Positions 1 through 8,085 of a DNA stretch of 38,245 nt are shown here, in pieces. Both the position numbers and the translations under genes were made by a program. The DNA comes from Lentisphaerales bacterium (GTDB lineage Bacteria; Verrucomicrobiota; Kiritimatiellia; JAUXFM01): assembly GCA_030622955.1 (NCBI GenBank), contig JAUXFM010000012.1, positions 1 through 38,245 on the forward strand. Direction: 5' to 3'. A model generated the notes under the pieces. It did no database searches, was not told the origin of the DNA, and worked only from the letters and a program-made list of their open reading frames with translations. Every line of letters begins with the position of its first letter. Position 1 is the first letter of the stretch.

Positions 1-94
1 CGTGGATGGCGTAACATATATTGTATGTCCCTTATCTGGGTATCAGAACGGTGTGAAAACTTCACTGCATATATCCAGCCATAAGGTCTGGCTC

Positions 95-123
95 TTGACA
101 GACATATACAATCATTGTATAGT
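95..123 (+). promoter_or_regulatory. Promoter with overlapping operator of the RHH/PIN toxin-antitoxin operon
   Basis: A consensus -35 TTGACA (95-100) is followed after exactly 17 bases by TATAGT (118-123). A perfect inverted repeat TATACAAT-C-ATTGTATA (105-121) fills the spacer and runs into the -10, so a bound repressor would block RNA polymerase. A further half site ATTGTAT lies at 20-26. Ribbon-helix-helix antitoxins normally autoregulate by binding such palindromes; that the protein encoded at 147 binds here is inferred. Confidence 0.8.
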
Positions 124-146
124 GGTCCAAGAAAGTGAGGGGAGCT

Positions 147-398
147 ATGAGTACAATCACGGTCAATATCGCATTTCAGAAGAGCTTGCTACACGACATT
201 GATCGGGTAGCGCGAGCTGAGTCGCGCAGCCGGTCGGAATTCTTGCGCGAAGCTGCCCGTGCGTATATCCAGCGCAAGCGGCGCTGGGCCGACGTATTTA
301 GTATGGGACGCGGGATTGCTAAGGCCAGAGGCCTATCGTCAGACGACGTGTCGAAGGAAATCAAGGCGTATCGGAAGAGCAAGGTGACGCGACGATGA
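147..398 (+). CDS. Ribbon-helix-helix (CopG/Arc-type) antitoxin
   Basis: This 83-residue protein is the likely antitoxin of a type II toxin-antitoxin pair: it would neutralise the PIN RNase encoded next and repress the shared promoter. The N-terminal strand TITVNIAF followed by two helices, the second carrying SRSEFLREAARAYI, is the RHH fold that dimerises and puts the strand in the DNA major groove. The C-terminal half is basic and would wrap the toxin. The ATG at 147 is chosen because GAGGGGAG sits just upstream; a GTG at 135 is in frame but falls in that ribosome site. The stop overlaps the toxin start by 4 bases (ATGA), the usual sign of translational coupling. Confidence 0.82.
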   Translation: MSTITVNIAFQKSLLHDIDRVARAESRSRSEFLREAARAYIQRKRRWADVFSMGRGIAKARGLSSDDVSKEIKAYRKSKVTRR

Positions 399-820
399 GC
401 GAACTGCGGGTCGTCTTCGATTCGAATGTGATAATATCCGGCTTTCTCTTTGGCGGTCATCCGGCCCGACTGCTGGAATATGCATTGGCTAATTCCATTC
501 ACGGCTTCACGTCGTTACCAATTCTCGACGAAGTGCGCGATGTCCTGCAGAGATCCAAGTTCGGGCTTTCATCGGAGCAAGCTCTGGCATTGGTGGAAGA
601 ACTCCACTATCTGTGCGACATAGTGACGCCAAGGAGACGCGTCCGAGCAGTCTCCGCCGATCCTGACGACAACATTGTTTTGGAGTGTGCTCAGGAAGCC
701 GATGCAACTCTAATTGTTTCGGGCGACTCTCATCTGCTCGACCTCGGATGCTGGAAAGGAATCGATATTGTCGATCCAGGCACCGCAGTAAAGAAGATTG
801 AGAGCCAACCAGAACATTGA
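395..820 (+). CDS. PIN-domain toxin (COG1569-type putative toxin)
   Basis: A 141-residue PIN-domain ribonuclease, the probable toxin of the pair. The metal-binding acidic residues of the family are visible: D9 (VVFDSNV), E46 (ILDEV), D91/D92 (SADPDDN) and D111 (SGDSH). The arrangement, including the ADPDDN and SGDSHLL motifs, matches the 'putative toxin-antitoxin system toxin component, PIN family' group rather than short VapC. Such proteins cleave RNA when not bound by antitoxin. It overlaps the antitoxin by 4 bases and shares its promoter. The exact RNA target cannot be read from sequence. Confidence 0.85.
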   Translation: MSELRVVFDSNVIISGFLFGGHPARLLEYALANSIHGFTSLPILDEVRDVLQRSKFGLSSEQALALVEELHYLCDIVTPRRRVRAVSADPDDNIVLECAQEADATLIVSGDSHLLDLGCWKGIDIVDPGTAVKKIESQPEH

Positions 821-1422
821 GCTTATCGGCTCTGAGTAAGTGCCATTCGGGTCAGGGCTCCCCGCCATCCGGCGGGGCAGGCGACATTCGACACAACGGC
901 GTTGACCAATGGAGTTGAACGTGTTTAGCACTGAGTCATGAACAGGCCCTTGCGGATGAATATTGCTTGGGATAGGGGGCGGACCATAGGAAGTGATTGA
1001 GGCGCAAGGAATTAGGGACGTCCTTGGTACTGCATAGGGGTCTTAGAGGCTTATTTCCGGGGTCTTTTGGGCCTTTAAGGGGGATGTCGCAATCTGGGAA
1101 GATTACTGGATCATGCCACGAGCAAATCGGTATTTACTGGCTGGCCAGTACCTATGGGTAGTCCCTGTAATGTAATACTATTCATCCGCGCGTAAAACGG
1201 TGCTGGACAAGGCCGAAAGCAGGAAAACAGAAGCCCAAACTCATCCGTTTTGGGATGGATATCCAATTCCTGTTCATTCTCCATGGCAAAACCTTCCTGT
1301 TGTGATAATCTTGCAAAGGTTGTGATTCATGCGAGACACTGTTTCGAGAAGGGCGCTGAATACTCTCGATTGCGCGGCTCAAGGGTCTACAGGTTGAATG
1401 AGTAAAGAAAGAGAGGATCCCG
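821..1422. other. Intergenic region without a convincing gene
   Basis: About 600 bases with no ORF that has a ribosome site and protein-like composition on either strand. A short inverted repeat TACTGGC-TG-GCCAGTA lies at 1135-1150. The last bases (AGAGAGG, about 1410-1416) are the ribosome site of the next gene. No tRNA or remnant was recognised. Confidence 0.5.
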
Positions 1423-2256
1423 ATGGGAAATGATGATAATGGCAGGGGACGTGGGGGCAAGCCGGTCCGGCAGGTAAAGGATTACCAGGACAAATCGGGT
1501 TGTGCACCAAAGATCATCTTCATGATTGCGCTCTGCCTTGGAGTCGGTGCTGCCCACTACTTCTTCGACGTTCTGGATCCTGTTATCAATGCGTTCAAGA
1601 ATAGGCCGAAAAATGGTGATCCACGAGTGGAGCAGCCTGGCACGGTGCAGGTGGGACAGGTTCCGGAAAACACAGAGCAGCCTCTGACAGTGGTGGAGCA
1701 ATCCCCGCTTCCGAAACCTGTCGTCAAGGTGCCGGAGCGTGAACTCACCACGCGCGAGCAGGCAGAGAAGGGATTCCGTGAGCGATTCCAGGCGCCCAGA
1801 ATTGGCTCCTTGATCAGTCTCGTACTGAAGAACGGCAGGCCGTTCGAGGGTAAGATCACCTTGTTGACGGATACTCAGCTCGAGCTGTACCAGGGCAAAT
1901 CGTCGATGATCATCAATAAGTCGAGGCTTTCGGGTAAATCACTGGCGATGTGTTATGAGAATGAGTATGTCACATACATGATGGCCAAATATGAGCAGTA
2001 CATGGCGCAGCGCGGCCGCGAGGACAGGCGGGTGGCAGATTACAAGCAGAAACAGTCTGAATCAACTGCCGCCGCCAAGGCCCGGAGAGAGCGGGCCGAG
2101 CAGAAGAAGACTTACAATTCAAGCTCTTCGTCCCGCAACTCATCGAGCTGGGCACAGTTCATGGAGGATAACGGCCAGGCCGATCTTCTGGAAGAGCGCC
2201 GCAAACGCATGAAGGCGTACGAAAAGCGCGCGGCGGCATCTGGACAAGCATTCTAG
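1423..2256 (+). CDS. Hypothetical single-pass membrane protein with charged C-terminal region
   Basis: A 277-residue protein of no family I recognise. Residues 1-28 are polar and glycine-rich, 29-49 form one hydrophobic membrane helix (IIFMIALCLGVG), then a proline-rich linker leads to a small beta-rich segment near 125-165 (SLISLVLKNGRPFEGKIT) that resembles an SH3- or Sm-like fold, followed by a long Lys/Arg/Glu-rich coiled-coil-like tail with a serine cluster (SSSSSRNSSS). The topology suggests a short cytoplasmic N-terminus and a large soluble C-terminus. AGAGAGG about 7 bases before the ATG supports the start. Function is unknown. Confidence 0.7.
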   Translation: MGNDDNGRGRGGKPVRQVKDYQDKSGCAPKIIFMIALCLGVGAAHYFFDVLDPVINAFKNRPKNGDPRVEQPGTVQVGQVPENTEQPLTVVEQSPLPKPVVKVPERELTTREQAEKGFRERFQAPRIGSLISLVLKNGRPFEGKITLLTDTQLELYQGKSSMIINKSRLSGKSLAMCYENEYVTYMMAKYEQYMAQRGREDRRVADYKQKQSESTAAAKARRERAEQKKTYNSSSSSRNSSSWAQFMEDNGQADLLEERRKRMKAYEKRAAASGQAF

Positions 2257-2376
2257 CATACGAATTGCATGAAGAAACCCCAAGGGTTTGGGCGAGACAC
2301 TCGACGATAGAGATTCCGGACAGGCGTTCTGAATTGTCATGCTCGTGCAATGTGTGCGCTGAACCAGGATATTGCC

Positions 2377-2745
2377 ATGCGTGGTGAAATGATTTCCCTT
2401 GTGAAGGTGTTCTGCAGGCTTAACATGCTTTGGGCTGTGTTGTGTCTGTCCGTGGTTTTCTTCACAAGTTTCTGTGCAGCATGGGTGCTGTATGTCGATT
2501 GTCATGTAAATGCAGATCCGGACATTTCCAGCCACATTGTGGTTCTCGCCGTATCTGTACCCTTCTTTGCTTTGTTCTTGTGTGCCGGCATGGGGATGAA
2601 GCGGCTGAAACCGCTGGGTTACTGGTGTAACATTTTGGGCGCAATCCTGACTTTGTTCACATGTCTAGGTGCTCTGTATGGTGTCTGTGCGTTGGTGGCA
2701 GCCTGTCAGCCTGAGTTCAAGGCCTGCTTTTTTGAGGCGCACTGA
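2377..2745 (+). CDS. Small multi-pass membrane protein
   Basis: A 122-residue hydrophobic protein with about three membrane helices (around residues 18-38, 51-73 and 83-108) and several cysteines (FCRLNM, SFCAAW, CACQPEFKACF). The ATG at 2377 is chosen because AGGA lies 7 bases upstream; an in-frame ATG at 2350 has no ribosome site. It lies downstream of the membrane protein ending at 2256 and converges on the gene ending at 2769. No family was recognised. Confidence 0.6.
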   Translation: MRGEMISLVKVFCRLNMLWAVLCLSVVFFTSFCAAWVLYVDCHVNADPDISSHIVVLAVSVPFFALFLCAGMGMKRLKPLGYWCNILGAILTLFTCLGALYGVCALVAACQPEFKACFFEAH

Positions 2746-2768
2746 TCGCGAACGGCTATGATGCGTGG

Positions 2769-3491
2769 CTACTTCTTGCCCTTGCCGCCACCTTTGTTAG
2801 AGCTCTTACCCTTGTTGTCGTTATTCTTGCCGCCGCGGTTATTGTCGGACTTGCCGGATTTCATCTTATCGTTCTGGCGCTTGACGGCCCGTTCTTTGGC
2901 TTGCGTGGTCTTGCTGCCGCGCTCCATTGCTTTGTCGGCGCCGTTCTTCTTCTTCTTTTCTTTGGCGTTTGGAACGATCGCAGACTGATCATCGGGGCTG
3001 GATTTGCGCGAATTCTTGAAGAGTCGTGATGAGCGCATCTTGCTGCGCCTGGCCAGTAATCCCTCGCTAGCGACAGATTCGCCCGCGATGGGTTCTTCGG
3101 GCTGAGGCATGAATTTATCGCCCGTACCGTTACCCAGTATACCGGGGTGTAAACCTAGCTGCTTGCATATAACACCCCAACCCCTGCCTTGAGATGTGCC
3201 GGTCGTTGGTTCAGATCCCTCGATAGGAACGGCAGGGTCCTCTGGTGTGCTCGGCACGGGCGTTGTGGTGGCTGTCCGCATTTGAATGATCTCTTCGACA
3301 GAAAGACCACTTGCCGTTGCCAGGATCTCAGCTCTCCGCATTTGAGTTGGATTAAGGGTTGGAGTGGTGGGGACAGGATCTGTAATCGGTTCTTGCGGAT
3401 CGCCAGGTTCTTCAGTTTGAGCAAACGCGATGCTTGCGCCTGCGAACACGATCAGGACAAGGAATATGGTTGTAACGGATGATTTCTTCAT
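2769..3491 (-). CDS. Secreted low-complexity protein with Lys/Gly/Asn-rich tail
   Basis: A 240-residue exported protein. An N-terminal signal peptide (MKKSSVTTIFLVLIVFAG, likely cut after AFA) is followed by a Thr/Pro-rich region, a short segment GWGVICKQLGLHPG around residues 107-120 that resembles a motif seen in other bacterial secreted hypotheticals, and a very basic C-terminus of repeated Lys, Gly, Asn and Ser that looks disordered. The ATG at 3491 has AGAGAGGTGCC just upstream; a longer reading frame begins at 3518 without one. The polybasic tail could bind nucleic acid or acidic polymers, but that is only a composition-based guess. Confidence 0.7.
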   Translation of the reverse strand: MKKSSVTTIFLVLIVFAGASIAFAQTEEPGDPQEPITDPVPTTPTLNPTQMRRAEILATASGLSVEEIIQMRTATTTPVPSTPEDPAVPIEGSEPTTGTSQGRGWGVICKQLGLHPGILGNGTGDKFMPQPEEPIAGESVASEGLLARRSKMRSSRLFKNSRKSSPDDQSAIVPNAKEKKKKNGADKAMERGSKTTQAKERAVKRQNDKMKSGKSDNNRGGKNNDNKGKSSNKGGGKGKK

Positions 3492-3697
3492 TTGGCACCT
3501 CTCTGAATTTTGCTGCACGACACTAGAGTCTCAATTCTCAGTATCAATACAGCAAATACTGTGCCCGGTCGGTCGTCACATACTGCCCATATTACGCAAA
3601 AAACCCAATGTCTTGCCTTTTTGCACGGAATGGATCGAGAAAAGAATATTTCTGCCACTCTGCAGTCTTGTAGATTTATCTTTTCTGAGAATACAGG

Positions 3698-3859
3698 CTA
3701 GAGCGGTTGAAGAAATACTGTAGCCGGAGGGGCGTTGCGAATTGTGCATGATCAAGGAAGGCGAAGCAGGCATAGCAGGGCTATTCCGATGCAGCTCTGA
3801 CATAGAGCATACGCAACGCAGTAGCCAAAACGGCTACAGTATTTGTGAAACTGCTCTAG
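3698..3859. repeat. Palindromic intergenic element (MITE-like or BIME-like)
   Basis: Two 29-base ends, 3698-3726 and 3831-3859, are inverted copies of each other with 25 of 29 bases matching; both begin CTAGAGC when read inward and end AAATACTGTAGCCG. Inside are a second nested inverted pair (GCGTTGCG 3732-3739 with CGCAACGC 3812-3819) and a small hairpin GTAGCC-AAAAC-GGCTAC (3821-3837). No ORF is carried. The right end contains the stop codon of the outer-membrane protein gene, so the element abuts or inserted at its 3' end. The layout is that of a non-autonomous mobile palindrome; copy number elsewhere is unknown. Confidence 0.72.
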
Positions 3860-4980
3860 AGATAGCTCTTGATGCCGAAAGCTACAGAGCTTTCATTGTA
3901 GTCTTCGCCATCATCGTTAGAATTGCGGGTATTGATCTCCAGTGAGCAGTAGCAGGAAAGAGATCCTTTGATCCCTCGTTCAGCGGCAATGCCAAGCGAG
4001 ATGAAGTCATCTGTCTGTTTGTCGGTAGAACCGGGAATCATTCTGTTGTCGTAGTTTCTGTTGTAGATGGCAGCGCGTCCTTCGAAGGCATACATGTTGC
4101 CCACTTGGAAAGTAGTGCTACCTCCGAGTCCGAACTCACCATATGAGCCTTCGCCTTCGAAGTTTTCTTTGCCGTTGCCCGTATGAATGAAGACGTCACA
4201 CCATGCGAATTCAGCAATGCCTCGATGAAAAGTCATGCGGAGTTCCGTTGTGTCGAATTCAATAGTGGGATTGCTGTCTGACAGCGATCCGTCTTGTGAG
4301 AGGGCTTGAAGGGAATCATAGTCCTGTATCTGATTTTCGAAAGAGATCCCTGCACGTGTGAGTTTGTTGAAATGCCAAGTGTATTCGAGGTTCGCCGTTA
4401 TCTCATTGAAATCAAGATCTGAACTTGTGTAGTTCTTGAGTCGATACTGAAGACCGCCTTCGATGACATGGTCCCGGGCGAGTTCCAGATTGGCCGCCGC
4501 CCTTATCTTCTCGGCCCAGGATTCATATTCGCCTATAGGAAGCACGCCTCCTTCTTCGTCAAATGATCGATAATCCTCGTAGTCAATAGCTGCAGATACG
4601 GTCACGCCGTATGCCCCAAAAGATCTGTAGTATTCTCCAGCGAGATCGAAGAACATTTCGCTGGCATCTGATTCAGATATGAACTGTTTTCGTTGCAGAG
4701 CCAGGTAGCAGTAGATATCTGATAGCGCATCCAATTCCTTGCGCCATTCGGTTTCTGCGGACAGATCAAGGAACAGGTCGCTTTCTTCGTTTGTCGCGAC
4801 GAGGTAGACATTCCGGGCATATCCAATGCCGGCTTCGACAGATGCGAGAGCGTTGTGGCTTTCCAGGAACGTTGACATTCGCTGGAGTGCTGAAAGACTT
4901 CGCTCGGCTGCATACGTATTGTTCCAGCCGATCATGAGCAGCAGCAGCATGATTGCGAGGTGCTTCAGAAACGATCTCAT
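3856..4980 (-). CDS. Predicted outer-membrane beta-barrel protein
   Basis: A 374-residue exported protein with signal peptide (hydrophobic LAIMLLLLMIGW, cut near YAA), then a run of alternating polar/hydrophobic strands with many Tyr, Phe and Trp (for example ITANLEYTWHFNKL and MYAFEGRAAIYNR), typical of an outer-membrane barrel. It resembles the 'outer membrane beta-barrel' hypotheticals of Gram-negative exopolysaccharide or porin-like families, but no specific family was identified. AAGGAGGAAC precedes the ATG. Its last codons and stop lie in the right arm of the palindromic element at 3698-3859, so the C-terminus may have been altered by that element. Confidence 0.7.
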   Translation of the reverse strand: MRSFLKHLAIMLLLLMIGWNNTYAAERSLSALQRMSTFLESHNALASVEAGIGYARNVYLVATNEESDLFLDLSAETEWRKELDALSDIYCYLALQRKQFISESDASEMFFDLAGEYYRSFGAYGVTVSAAIDYEDYRSFDEEGGVLPIGEYESWAEKIRAAANLELARDHVIEGGLQYRLKNYTSSDLDFNEITANLEYTWHFNKLTRAGISFENQIQDYDSLQALSQDGSLSDSNPTIEFDTTELRMTFHRGIAEFAWCDVFIHTGNGKENFEGEGSYGEFGLGGSTTFQVGNMYAFEGRAAIYNRNYDNRMIPGSTDKQTDDFISLGIAAERGIKGSLSCYCSLEINTRNSNDDGEDYNESSVAFGIKSYL

Positions 4981-5073
4981 TCGTGTTCCTCCTTGTATTT
5001 GATCAAGGATAGAGCTTGAGAACGAGCTTTGAAAGGTAAATTGCGAAGCACTCTATGGTGCGGCTGCCCTGGC

Positions 5074-5113
5074 AAAAAAGTAAAGGGGCCGATGCAATGA
5101 GCATCGACCCCTT
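5074..5113 (-). terminator. Rho-independent terminator of the EF-hand gene
   Basis: On the minus strand a GC-rich hairpin with arms AAGGGG-x-CGATGC and its complement (5083-5113, one internal mismatch, 5-base loop) is followed by a U-rich run (TTTACTTTTTT on the minus strand). It starts about 20 bases after the stop of the gene ending at 5134. Confidence 0.85.
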
Positions 5114-5133
5114 GAGCGGTAGCAAATTGTTTT

Positions 5134-5598
5134 TTAGTCCTGTTTGTCTTCTCTCTTCTGCTTGCGTTCCTGGCTACGCTTCTTCATTTCTTCATGAAGC
5201 TGCTTTCTTTCGTTCTGTGAAAGTTCGCCATCACCGTCGGCATCGAACTTGGCGAGAGATTCCTGCTTCTTCTTCTCACGAGCTTCTTTCGCGGTGGCGC
5301 GTTCTTCTTCGGAGAGTTCGCCATCACCATCTTTGTCAAAGCGTTTCTTCATGCGTTCACGCATCTGACTGCGACGCTCTTTGCCGGCTTCTTTTGCGGC
5401 GGAACGTTCTGTTTCAGAAAGCTGTCCGTCACCATCGGCATCGAACGTTTCCATGATCTTCTCGCGCATGGAGTGACGACTCTGCATTTGATCCGGGCCC
5501 TTGTCGCCGCCCTTGCGCTTGCCCTGGCCTTCTGTCTGTTCCGCAAGTGCGGATGTTGCCAGGATTGTTGTGAGGATTGCTACGGTTACTGTTTTCAT
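5134..5598 (-). CDS. Secreted EF-hand calcium-binding protein
   Basis: A 154-residue exported protein with three canonical EF-hand loops: D53-x-D55-G-D57-G-x-L-S-x-x-E64, D88-x-D90-G-D92-G-x-L-S-x-x-E99 and D119-x-D121-G-D123-G-x-L-S-x-x-E130. A signal peptide (residues 1-19, cleavage near ALA) sends it out of the cytoplasm. Between the loops are highly charged helices rich in Lys, Glu and Arg. Such proteins are common in Planctomycetes and Verrucomicrobia. AGGAGTCG before the ATG supports the start, and a clear terminator follows. Calcium binding is well supported by the motifs; the physiological role is unknown. Confidence 0.9.
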   Translation of the reverse strand: MKTVTVAILTTILATSALAEQTEGQGKRKGGDKGPDQMQSRHSMREKIMETFDADGDGQLSETERSAAKEAGKERRSQMRERMKKRFDKDGDGELSEEERATAKEAREKKKQESLAKFDADGDGELSQNERKQLHEEMKKRSQERKQKREDKQD

Positions 5599-5799
5599 CT
5601 TCTCGACTCCTTTCTGTTGTCGTACCCACCAAACGGAGGAGAGCGAGAATTATTGTACGAGGAATGGAAATTGTCCTAAATGGCCGGATTAAGCCAATTG
5701 TGCAAGGGGTACGGTGAAGGAGGGCAGGAGGCGATGTCGCTCGTCATTGTGTTCGGCACAATCTCCTGCTGAGTCATAGCAATGCTCTTTTCGCAGTGC

Positions 5800-6318
5800 T
5801 CATGGGGCCGGTGTATAGCTTAATGACATGTTCTTGAAATTCTTCAAGTCTTCCGGTTTGTCGGTGACAGGTCCTGTGCCTTTGCGAAATTCAATATGTG
5901 TGGCAGATGTTGACGGTCCTTTGCCATTGCGTTCGGTGAACTCAACGCGGATTGTGTATTTGCCGTCCTTCATTGTTTTGCCATCTATGTCGGTGCAATT
6001 CCAGGTAACCTTGTGCGTGGTATGCTTCTTCGGTGTCGCAGAGGTGACTGCGTTGAGTTGCTCTTTCACTTTCTTCTTAGAGGTCTGCCAGTTCTTCAAG
6101 TACTGTAGGTGATGCTTGCCTGCAACCTTGATCGTTTTTACGTGTTTGTTGTGAGAATCTGCAACCCATATGACAAGTACATGTCTGGGCTTGAACTGTC
6201 CACCGTGAGTTGTTGTTGAGACAGAGAACTTGACCGAACCCTTTGTTTCAGCAGCACAGGCTATCGATGCGGTCAGGAAAAATGTGGTGAAGATTGTTGC
6301 TATGTTGCGAGATCTCAT
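5800..6318 (-). CDS. DUF2271 family periplasmic protein
   Basis: A 172-residue exported protein with signal peptide (about residues 1-22, IACAAE). The rest matches the DUF2271 pattern: PRHVLVIWVADSHNKHVKTI near 44-63, a DAVTSATP-like segment (NAVTSATPKKHTTHKVTWNC) near 88-107, then DGKYTIRVEFTERNGKGP, all hallmarks of this family of FlgD-like beta-sandwich proteins. Members often accompany membrane redox and FMN-binding proteins and the thiamine-transfer gene apbE, none of which is adjacent here. GGAAGGAGCC lies upstream of the ATG. Molecular role unknown. Confidence 0.78.
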   Translation of the reverse strand: MRSRNIATIFTTFFLTASIACAAETKGSVKFSVSTTTHGGQFKPRHVLVIWVADSHNKHVKTIKVAGKHHLQYLKNWQTSKKKVKEQLNAVTSATPKKHTTHKVTWNCTDIDGKTMKDGKYTIRVEFTERNGKGPSTSATHIEFRKGTGPVTDKPEDLKNFKNMSLSYTPAP

Positions 6319-6471
6319 CCGAGTGGCTCCTTCCTTTATGTTGGTAACGTTGCTTTTAGGATTATTGCCAATGATAAGTAGTAATGAAGGAGTTGGAAAG
6401 CGAGAGAATCAACAATGTTTCCCCAGCATCATTGTGTCGTGCGGGGGTGAGGTGATCGGGCGTGCGCTCGA

Positions 6472-6981
6472 TCATTCATCAAGACCCCAGAGATGTTTGA
6501 GTTCGTCATTGATTTGTTTCTGCTGGCGCGGCGAAAGATCCTTGTTGCTATCATTCTCCCTGTTCTGCAGATGACGCTGCTGCTTCAGTTTGCCGCCGAA
6601 TTCTTTGACCGACATTGTTTCGAACTGGAGCGCCTCAGCTCTCTGCTTGACCTCGCCGTCGTCGGATACCACGACATAGGAGTGGTCCTTGTCTGGCTCA
6701 CCTATGACATCGAAGATCCGGTTGTCGGCAGATTCTCCGGTACGTGTGTAGATTGTGTGGATTCCGAGCGGTGGCCGGCCATTGCTGCTCCCTACAGAAG
6801 AGTTGCCGTCGAAGACAACATAGAAATCGGTGAAATCGCCCCTCTGTGACTTCCATGCGAGACAATATTGGATCAGGGCGTCGCGTGAAGCTTCGAGATT
6901 CTGTTCAAGCGTCCTTCTGAATCGCGGTATACGATGGATGGCATTGTATCCATCGATAATAAGAGTTCTGCATTTCTTCAT
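6472..6981 (-). CDS. NYN-domain protein (YacP/Rae1-like ribonuclease)
   Basis: A 169-residue protein with the PIN-like NYN fold of the YacP family: LIIDGYNAIHR (catalytic D10) at the N-terminus, VVFDGNSS near residue 58, SADNRIFD near 84, and VVVSDDGEV with aspartates near 106. In Bacillus the relative Rae1/YacP is a ribosome-associated endoribonuclease; the same activity is inferred here. The C-terminal tail is charged and Gln-rich. Its start overlaps the stop of the nitroreductase gene by 4 bases, so it is the last gene of the operon beginning at 9318. Confidence 0.85.
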   Translation of the reverse strand: MKKCRTLIIDGYNAIHRIPRFRRTLEQNLEASRDALIQYCLAWKSQRGDFTDFYVVFDGNSSVGSSNGRPPLGIHTIYTRTGESADNRIFDVIGEPDKDHSYVVVSDDGEVKQRAEALQFETMSVKEFGGKLKQQRHLQNRENDSNKDLSPRQQKQINDELKHLWGLDE

Positions 6982-7748
6982 CGTTTTGGCCCTGTGGGCT
7001 CTACCGGTTTCTTGCCTACGGGTGCAAGATAGATGGTGAATTCCTCTTTGCCGTCAACGCCCAGGAATGCATCCATCCTGTCCTGTGCATAGGCAGCTAT
7101 TGCGCAGGTCCCGGCATCGATTGCTTCGCAGGCAAGGTAGAGATTCTGGCAGACATGTCCGGCATCGAGCGCAATTGCTTTGTGTGCGGCACCGGCATAT
7201 CGCCATTCCGTACGCTCAGGAATCACGGTCCAGGCAAAGACAACAGCGGCTTTCGCAACAAATTTCTGGCCGAGACAGCCGGCAGCGATCTGCCCGGCCA
7301 TATTCTTTGCGCTCCGAACATGGATGAGCTGATGGCTGAGCGGCAGGTAGCGGTAGATACCTTCTTCGAGACTTGTCACAGCTCTCACGTAGAGATATGT
7401 TTCGAATGGATGTCGCGCACCCGCAGAGGGTACGGTCCGAAGCATTGATCGATCACGCGTGCCCTGCGTCGACCACAGCAGAAAAGAAAGCTCTGGGATC
7501 GTGATGGGTTCTTCTGAATAGGTTCTGCGGCTTTCGCGTTGCCTGATCGATTTCACCAGCGGGATGCTGCCGATGTCGTTGAGTTCGGCGGGGCTCACGA
7601 GATCAATATGTGTGGCGTCCCTGCGACAGGGCTTCTGTTTTGGTGGTTCGGGCAATCCACGAGCCTGGGCCGTTTGGCTGAAATCTACCTTCATCCTGAC
7701 AGCATCTTTCAGGAAGTTGCGATTCTCGTCAAAATGTTTGGCTGTCAT
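6978..7748 (-). CDS. SagB-type FMN nitroreductase/dehydrogenase
   Basis: A 256-residue flavoprotein of the nitroreductase superfamily, SagB-like branch. Typical features are the SIRQRESRRTYS segment (near 67-78) and PSAGARHPFETYLYV (107-121), both of which contribute to FMN binding, and the C-terminal LGVDGKEEFTIYLAPVGK. SagB enzymes oxidise peptide azolines in toxin biosynthesis, but many members stand alone with unknown substrates; no peptide precursor or cyclodehydratase is seen here. The ATG at 7748 is chosen because AGGTG precedes it and the family usually starts near there; the frame opens at 7778. It lies 7 bases after the DUF6899 gene and overlaps the NYN gene by 4. Confidence 0.85.
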   Translation of the reverse strand: MTAKHFDENRNFLKDAVRMKVDFSQTAQARGLPEPPKQKPCRRDATHIDLVSPAELNDIGSIPLVKSIRQRESRRTYSEEPITIPELSFLLWSTQGTRDRSMLRTVPSAGARHPFETYLYVRAVTSLEEGIYRYLPLSHQLIHVRSAKNMAGQIAAGCLGQKFVAKAAVVFAWTVIPERTEWRYAGAAHKAIALDAGHVCQNLYLACEAIDAGTCAIAAYAQDRMDAFLGVDGKEEFTIYLAPVGKKPVEPTGPKR

Positions 7749-7755
7749 GGCACAC

Positions 7756-8043
7756 CTATCTCTTCTCGTAAACGTCACCGGCCGATTCTATCTTACTGTC
7801 CTCATATGGCTCAGCGACCCGCCGGTAGAATTCCTGCTTCGCACATTCAAGTGCACCTATGATTTCATTGATCTTCGCATAGCGCAATTCATTGTCGATC
7901 ATACCCTGTGCGATCATGGTGATAGTGTAGTTGAGTATGCCGGCTTTCTGTTCCTCCCATCCGGGAATGTTCTTGATGCTCTTCAGCAGTTTGGCAATGG
8001 CATCTGATAGTTGCTCTCTCTGTTCCTGCGGTATGTATGGCAT
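7756..8043 (-). CDS. DUF6899 family protein
   Basis: A 95-residue protein beginning MPYIPQEQREQL and containing GILNYTITMIAQG, the NE.RYAKINEIIGALECAKQEFYRR segment and a C-terminal PYEDSKIESAGDVY. This order of motifs is what I recall for the short DUF6899 family; function is unknown. The ATG at 8043 follows GGAGGGCC, whereas an earlier in-frame ATG at 8070 does not. It lies between the carboxynorspermidine dehydrogenase-like gene and the SagB-like gene with short spacers, so it is probably co-transcribed. Confidence 0.75.
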   Translation of the reverse strand: MPYIPQEQREQLSDAIAKLLKSIKNIPGWEEQKAGILNYTITMIAQGMIDNELRYAKINEIIGALECAKQEFYRRVAEPYEDSKIESAGDVYEKR

Positions 8044-8085
8044 GGCGCGGGCCCTCCAGTTAAACGGCAATGCTCTGACCTGTGT

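Noticed and set aside
1182-1460. Minus-strand ORF across the start of the gene at 1423
   Set aside because: It is antisense to a gene with a clear ribosome site and has no start signal of its own.
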